Source of the DNA: Neobacillus mesonae | Lineage (GTDB): Bacteria; Bacillota; Bacilli; Paenibacillales; Paenibacillaceae | Length of the DNA: 64,000 nt | Assembly: GCA_023715865.1 (NCBI GenBank) | Contig: JAMBOW010000001.1 | Span: 1,984,001-2,048,000, forward strand | Reading direction: 5' to 3' | Part shown: positions 59,355 through 64,000 of the stretch, piece after piece | Numbering within the stretch: position 1 is the first letter of the stretch | Layout of the letters: each line of letters starts with the position of its first letter | Notes under the pieces: model-generated | The model's input: only the letters and a program-made list of their open reading frames with translations | Told to the model about the DNA's origin: nothing | Databases searched by the model: none | Translations under genes and position numbers: made by a program

Positions 59355-62015
59355 TTACTTTGCTTCATACCAGTTTCTTCCATAGCTTACCTCTGCTTTA
59401 AGCGGAACGGACAATTTGAGTGCCTGCTCCATGACTTCTGGCACCAGTTTTTTCATCGTTTCAAGTTCCTCTTCAGGCACTTCGAAGACAAGTTCATCAT
59501 GTACCTGCAGGAGCATCCGGCTCTTTAAGCCGTGTTCTGCAAGCGCAGCGTCCATCTGTACCATTGCCAACTTAATAATGTCGGCAGCTGTACCTTGAAT
59601 CGGTGTATTCATCGCTGTCCGTTCTGCGAAAGAACGAAGGTTGAAATTGCTGGCTGTGATTTCAGGCAGATAACGGCGGCGGCCCATCAGTGTTGTCACA
59701 TAACCGTCTTTTCTTGCCTCTTTAACGATATCATCCATAAATTTGCGTACACCCTGGAATACAGAGAAATACTGCTCTATAAACTGTGCAGCCTCTTTAC
59801 GAGTAATGTTCAGGTTTTGCGACAAACCATAATCGCTTATTCCATACACGATACCGAAGTTGACAGCCTTAGCCGAACGGCGCATATTGCTGTCCACAGC
59901 ATCCTTGTCCACTCCAAACACGTCCATCGCCGTCTTCGTATGAATATCCATGTCATGGACAAAGGCTTCCTTCAGACGCTCGTCATCCGAAATATGGGCG
60001 AGAACCCGGAGCTCAATTTGAGAATAGTCAGCGGCAAGGATATACCAGTTTTCTTCGGATGGGACAAACACCTTGCGGATTTTCCGTCCTTCTTCAAGTC
60101 GGATCGGGATGTTCTGCAGGTTCGGAAACTGACTGCTGAGCCTCCCCGTAGCCGCTATGGTCTGACGATAATACGTATGAACCTTGTTTGTTTTCGAAGA
60201 AATTTCTTTGAGCAGCCCCTCAATATAAGTGGATTGCAATTTCGCAATCGTCCGATATTGAAGGATGTACTGCACAATTTCATGATAAGGAGCCAGTTTC
60301 TCCAGCACATCGGCTCCTGTAGAGTAACCGGTCTTTGTCTTCTTGATTACCGGCAGGCCAAGCTTATCGAACAATATTTCACCTAATTGCTTCGGCGAAT
60401 TTAAATTAAACTCTGTGCCCGCTATCTCATAGACCTTCTTCACGAGACCGCTGATTGTGTGCTCAAATTCTTTGCCGAGCCCCTTCAAATCCTCCACATT
60501 AGCCTTAATACCTAGCTTCTCCATATCCGCAAGTATTCTAGAGAGCGGCATTTCCAGATCATAGAACAGCTCATGCATTCCGGTCTCCTCCAGATCCTTC
60601 TGCTGGAGCGGAATGATCCCTAGCAGGGATGCGGTTTTACGAGCTAAATGATCGGCAAGCACACTGACTTCAGGCACTTTATATTTAGCGCCTTTCCCCA
60701 GCACTTCGTCATCTGAAGCCAGCCGGGGCAGTGAATATTTAACAGCAAGTCCCGATAATGTCTGATCACTGTCCGTCGGATCAAGCAGATATGCTGCTAA
60801 ATGAACGTCAAAGGCAGCGCCAGCAAACGCAATACCATCAGCATGCAGCGCAAGATCTACCCGATGCAGATCATACCCGTGCTTCGGTTGTGCAGGATCG
60901 CCGAGCCACTCTCTAACTTCGGAGCAAGCATTCGACTTCAGCATTTCCGGAGACAAGAAATAATATTTTTCTTTTGTGTACAGTACTATGCCTATAAGCT
61001 CTGCTTGATGAGGGTTATCACCGTGCGCTTCTACATGCAGAAGCTTAGTGTCTCTTAGTTCAGCAATAAGCTCCTCAGCGTTATCTTCTGTCACAATAAT
61101 AACATCAAGCTCTTCTAGTGCCTCATGAGCTTCTGCATCTCCACTTACGCTGGATGCAGTAAAGGATAACCGTTCCAGCAGCGATTTAAATTCAAGCTTG
61201 GCCAGCGCGGGTGCTGCCGTTTCCTCCTGCAGACCGCTGAACACCATATCCTCCCATGTCTGTTCGAGCGGAACTTCGCGATAAATGGTAGCGAGCTTCT
61301 TGCTGAGACGTGCGTCATCCGCATGTGTTTCAATCTTTTCTTTCATCTTCCCTTTCAGCTCGCTGGTGTTATCAAGCACGGCTTCTACCGAGCCAAATTG
61401 GTGCAGCAGCTTAAGTGCCGTTTTTTCCCCCACCCCTGGAATACCAGGAATATTATCTGATGCATCTCCCATGAGACCCTTCAAATCAATAATCTGAAGC
61501 GGTGTGAGGCCATACTTTTCCTCGATCTCTTTAGGACTGTAAGCTTCAATTTCCGAAACTCCTTTACGGGTCAGCGCAATATTCACTTTGTCGGAGGCGA
61601 GCTGAAGCATATCTTTATCTCCGGTAACAACCAGCACTTCCCGTTCCGCTTCATCCGCACGCTTGGTCAAGGTGCCGATAATATCGTCTGCCTCATAGCC
61701 CTCAAGCTCAAACTGCGCAATACCAAACGCTTTAAGCAGCTCCTTGAGCACCGGAAACTGTTCGGAGAGTTCAGGCGGAGTTTTTTGACGTCCGCCTTTG
61801 TATTCTTCATATCCTTCATGCCGGAACGTAACCTTTCCTGCGTCAAAAGCAACCATCATATGCGACGGTTTATGTTCCTCCAGCAGCCGAAGGAGCATCG
61901 TTGTAAATCCATACACTGCATTCGTATGTAACCCGCTTGAATTCGTCAGCGGCGGCATTGCAAAAAAAGCACGATAAATAATGCTGTTTCCATCTATTAA
62001 AATAAACTTTTCCAT
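59355..62015 (-). CDS. polA: DNA polymerase I
   Basis: 886 residues. Three domains are present: the 5'-nuclease (~1-290: ILIDGNSIIYRAFFA, VAFDAGKVTFRHE, YEADDIIGTL, VTGDKDMLQL, GLMGDASDNIPGIPGVGEKTA), a degenerate 3'-5' exonuclease domain (~310-470) that lacks the usual DxE at its first motif (LLHVEAHGD), and the polymerase (~480-886: DYSQIELRVLAHIS, RRSAKAVNFGIVYGISDYGL, LQVHDELVFEVP). Proofreading is therefore probably absent, as in Bacillus stearothermophilus Pol I. GAGGTG precedes the ATG at 62015; the frame start four codons upstream is not used. First gene of the repair operon. Confidence 0.97.
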   Translation of the reverse strand: MEKFILIDGNSIIYRAFFAMPPLTNSSGLHTNAVYGFTTMLLRLLEEHKPSHMMVAFDAGKVTFRHEGYEEYKGGRQKTPPELSEQFPVLKELLKAFGIAQFELEGYEADDIIGTLTKRADEAEREVLVVTGDKDMLQLASDKVNIALTRKGVSEIEAYSPKEIEEKYGLTPLQIIDLKGLMGDASDNIPGIPGVGEKTALKLLHQFGSVEAVLDNTSELKGKMKEKIETHADDARLSKKLATIYREVPLEQTWEDMVFSGLQEETAAPALAKLEFKSLLERLSFTASSVSGDAEAHEALEELDVIIVTEDNAEELIAELRDTKLLHVEAHGDNPHQAELIGIVLYTKEKYYFLSPEMLKSNACSEVREWLGDPAQPKHGYDLHRVDLALHADGIAFAGAAFDVHLAAYLLDPTDSDQTLSGLAVKYSLPRLASDDEVLGKGAKYKVPEVSVLADHLARKTASLLGIIPLQQKDLEETGMHELFYDLEMPLSRILADMEKLGIKANVEDLKGLGKEFEHTISGLVKKVYEIAGTEFNLNSPKQLGEILFDKLGLPVIKKTKTGYSTGADVLEKLAPYHEIVQYILQYRTIAKLQSTYIEGLLKEISSKTNKVHTYYRQTIAATGRLSSQFPNLQNIPIRLEEGRKIRKVFVPSEENWYILAADYSQIELRVLAHISDDERLKEAFVHDMDIHTKTAMDVFGVDKDAVDSNMRRSAKAVNFGIVYGISDYGLSQNLNITRKEAAQFIEQYFSVFQGVRKFMDDIVKEARKDGYVTTLMGRRRYLPEITASNFNLRSFAERTAMNTPIQGTAADIIKLAMVQMDAALAEHGLKSRMLLQVHDELVFEVPEEELETMKKLVPEVMEQALKLSVPLKAEVSYGRNWYEAK

Positions 62016-62062
62016 TAGACACCTCACACCCTGTAATTTTGCTGATTATATGATAACACAAG

Positions 62063-62076
62063 GGAACTCTTGTTCC
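62063..62076. promoter_or_regulatory. Inverted repeat upstream of polA resembling a LexA box
   Basis: On the minus strand GGAACAAGAGTTCC agrees in 12 of 14 positions with CGAACRNRYGTTYC and is a 5-bp inverted repeat with 4-bp spacing. A TATAAT follows at 62050-62045 (minus). It could equally be a chance hairpin. Confidence 0.35.
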
Positions 62077-62083
62077 AAAAAAC

Positions 62084-62120
62084 AAATAATCAGGGTCCGT
62101 AAAAACGTCCCTGATTATGT
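62084..62120 (-). terminator. Terminator of the oxidoreductase gene
   Basis: ATAATCAGGG pairs with CCCTGATTAT around 13 nt; on the minus strand it leads to TTTGTTTTTTGG. Confidence 0.88.
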
Positions 62121-62136
62121 ATTATATAGGATTATA

Positions 62137-63135
62137 TTATATGGATACCGGAGTTAAAATACCTGAGCCTGCACTGCTGATCATTGCCGCCTCCGTTACT
62201 CTGGCAATGATCAGACCGCTTTCGGATGGAGCAGAGGCCTGCTTCCTTCTTCCAAGCAGTAGTTCTACGAAATCCTGATCCGGATTGCTGGACTGCGGCC
62301 AAAGCCCTTCCGGCACCTCCCGAACCTCAGGTTCTCCGTCAACAGCCTCGTAAAGTCTTCCGTTGCGAAAAAGGATGGTGCCTCTATCCCCATGAATGGA
62401 TAAATCCTCTTGCCACTTAATGCTGGCACTCCCTACCACATGAAAGGAACCAATTGCGCCTCCTTCGAACTGAATCGTTACCGCTGAATCAATGTCTACC
62501 TCTGTCTCTCTTGTGTCAATGATTGCAGATACATGCTGCGGCTTTAAGCCTGTAATCCACAGTACAGCATCCAGAAGATGGCTGCCGGAGTCATTCAACT
62601 GGCCTCCGCAGGACAGTGCAAGACTTTGTCTCCAGGTTCCTTTCTGATCTGTCATCCAGCTTTGCGCTTGATAAGCGCTGACAAATTGAATACGGCCAAG
62701 CTTTCCTTCATGTACGGACTGCTTCATATACATGTATGGGCCCAGCAAATGCCGCTGATAAGCGACGGCAAGGTGCTTGCCGCTTGCAGCAGCTTGGGCG
62801 ATAATAGCCTCCGCATTCTGAGCACCATCAACAAAGGGCTTCTCCATTAACACATGGAGACCTGCTTTGAGACATTCCATTCCCTGTTCGTAATGTAGGC
62901 GGTGCGGGGATACGATAACGGCTGCATCAAGCTTTTCTTGGGTTAATGCTTCCTTATAATCCGTATAGGCTGCAGCCCTCTGCAGAGACGGGTAATCCTC
63001 TTGTGCTTTATCCATTGCGGCTGTGCTGGGATCAGCAATCGCTGTAATTTCAGCCTCAGGAATTTGAAGTAGCTTCCGAATATGCTCTCTGCCCATTCCA
63101 CCGACGCCAATCATTAAGAAACGAATCTTTTCCAT
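62137..63135 (-). CDS. Gfo/Idh/MocA family oxidoreductase
   Basis: 332 residues. An N-terminal Rossmann fold (IRFLMIGVGGMGREHIRKLL, ITAIADPS) binds NAD(P); AVIVSPHRLHYEQGMECLKAGLHVLMEKPF holds the conserved EKP with the catalytic Lys (~97). The C-terminal half has the QLNDSGSHLLDAVLWITG motif where the Asp/His pair binds the sugar. Oxidises or reduces a sugar or inositol; which one is unknown. It follows the sugar ABC permease by 14 bp, so its substrate is probably imported by that transporter. AGGGGG precedes the ATG by 10 bp. Confidence 0.92.
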   Translation of the reverse strand: MEKIRFLMIGVGGMGREHIRKLLQIPEAEITAIADPSTAAMDKAQEDYPSLQRAAAYTDYKEALTQEKLDAAVIVSPHRLHYEQGMECLKAGLHVLMEKPFVDGAQNAEAIIAQAAASGKHLAVAYQRHLLGPYMYMKQSVHEGKLGRIQFVSAYQAQSWMTDQKGTWRQSLALSCGGQLNDSGSHLLDAVLWITGLKPQHVSAIIDTRETEVDIDSAVTIQFEGGAIGSFHVVGSASIKWQEDLSIHGDRGTILFRNGRLYEAVDGEPEVREVPEGLWPQSSNPDQDFVELLLGRRKQASAPSESGLIIARVTEAAMISSAGSGILTPVSI

Positions 63136-63149
63136 TACTATATGTCCCC

Positions 63150-63986
63150 CTATCCCTTAATCCCGCTGAAGGTAATCCCTTGAATAAATGTCTTCTGTAA
63201 AAAGAAGAACAAGATAATGATAGGAGCTGTCATAATTGTGGACACGGCCATCATCAGTCCCCATTCCGTCCCTTTTTGGCTCTGGAATTGCTGTAGTCCG
63301 AGCGATAAAGTATAGGATTCCGGATTCGTAAGATAGAGCAGCGGCCCCATAAAGTCCGTCCAGCTCGCCATAAACTGGAACAAGCCGACTGCCAGCACTG
63401 CGGATTTCGCTAAAGGCAGCATAATCTGCCAATAGATTCGAAACTCGCTTGCCCCATCTATACGTGCAGCATCCTTTAGCTCATTCGGCAGTCCCATAAA
63501 AAACTGGCGCAGCAAAAAGATATAGAACGGCACTCCAAAAAAGGCAGGAACTATTAAAGGGAGCAAGGTTCCGATCCAGTTCAGCTTATCAAAGAGCAGA
63601 AATAAAGGAATCATTGTAACTTGACCAGGTATCATCATCACTGCGATGGTGATGAGAAACAGCGACTGGCTGCCGCGCCACTCCAGCTTGGCAAAGCTGT
63701 AAGCAACCAGCGGAGAAGTTAATACCACACCCAGCGTACTGAGGCCGGTAATGATCAACGTATTTTTCAAGTAAGTAAAGAATGGAATATAGGTCAAGGC
63801 ATCGACATAGTTACTCCACTTAAAAGGTTTCGGAATCCATTCCGGCGGAAACGTGAACACCTGCTCGAGCGGCTTAAGCGATGTCGATACCATCCAAATA
63901 AACGGTGCCAGGAAGAATACAGAAGCAGCAACCAGAAAGACATGAGCGCTTATTTGTTTTACGTTACGAGCGGTTTTTGCTGACAT
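63150..63986 (-). CDS. Carbohydrate ABC transporter permease (MalG-like)
   Basis: 278 residues with six membrane helices. FIWMVSTSLKPLEQVFTFPPEWIPKPFKWSNYVDAL after the first helix and the EAA loop ELKDAARIDGASEFRIYWQIMLPLAKSAVLAV (~185-215) identify a MalG-type inner-membrane component of CUT1 sugar uptake systems. Its partner MalF-like permease and the binding protein would lie to the right of the window. AGGAGG precedes the ATG by 7 bp, and the gene is complete (stop TAA/TGA at 63150). Confidence 0.94.
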   Translation of the reverse strand: MSAKTARNVKQISAHVFLVAASVFFLAPFIWMVSTSLKPLEQVFTFPPEWIPKPFKWSNYVDALTYIPFFTYLKNTLIITGLSTLGVVLTSPLVAYSFAKLEWRGSQSLFLITIAVMMIPGQVTMIPLFLLFDKLNWIGTLLPLIVPAFFGVPFYIFLLRQFFMGLPNELKDAARIDGASEFRIYWQIMLPLAKSAVLAVGLFQFMASWTDFMGPLLYLTNPESYTLSLGLQQFQSQKGTEWGLMMAVSTIMTAPIIILFFFLQKTFIQGITFSGIKG

Positions 63987-64000
63987 ATGTCTCCCTCCTA

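Overview
The window looks like a chromosomal segment of a spore-forming, low-to-mid GC Firmicute, most probably Paenibacillaceae. The reasons are strong AGGAGG-type ribosome binding sites, GTG and TTG starts, an alpha/beta-type SASP, the polA-mutM-ytaF-coaE-nrdR gene neighbourhood known from Bacillus and relatives, an LTA synthase, a YtxG/YtxH-like pair, and a GH51 arabinofuranosidase alongside AraR-type operators. The genus is an inference.

Regions. 1-2 kb: the end of an oligoendopeptidase and an M42 aminopeptidase. 2-11 kb: a minus-strand block with a coiled-coil protein, an ABC-F ATPase, DUF92, FAH-family, GDPD and CapA-like proteins, then hemH and hemE. 11-18 kb: an MFS exporter, a secreted asparaginase behind a perfect GlnR/TnrA box, an O-methyltransferase, a THUMP RNA methyltransferase and LTA synthase. 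18-26 kb: small conserved genes (DUF1450, HesB-like, YkvA), an M14 peptidase, glutamate racemase, the YtxH/DUF948 pair, DUF4261, a solitary HepT/DUF86 protein, a Dabb protein, a holin-like protein and an internally duplicated HTH protein. 26-33 kb: araM between two AraR-type palindromes, then a two-component system with an ABC-2 exporter, and tRNA-Leu. 33-46 kb: a MetE-like enzyme with a LysR regulator, a TerD-like protein with a zinc-ribbon partner, an S66 peptidase, a 1244-residue arabinofuranosidase, VanZ and a YcgR/YcgQ-type permease pair. 54-64 kb: a membrane protein, a cupin, nrdR, SASP, an SLT transglycosylase, coaE, ytaF, mutM, polA, and the start of a sugar-uptake cluster.

The accessory part is a 7.3-kb integrative element (46573-53923) inserted in the 3' half of tRNA-Ala(GGC). 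It is bounded by identical 44-bp direct repeats that form the 3' end of the tRNA. It holds a tyrosine integrase broken by a stop codon and a frameshift, a phage-type ATP-dependent DNA ligase broken by one TGA, an XRE regulator divergent from a 26-residue peptide gene, a PIN-domain toxin with a short basic upstream partner, and a gene of unknown function whose promoter carries a LexA-like box. Between a small conserved ORF and the ligase lie two unrelated AT-rich cargo genes: a PD-(D/E)XK nuclease-like protein, and a protein with two N-terminal membrane helices. They are separated by a scar made of the last 28 bp of the ligase gene fused to the last ~56 bp of the small ORF. This is what remains if two element variants with different cargo at the same slot were joined in tandem and partly deleted. 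That slot is the best candidate here for an undescribed system: an exchangeable, possibly anti-phage, cargo site.
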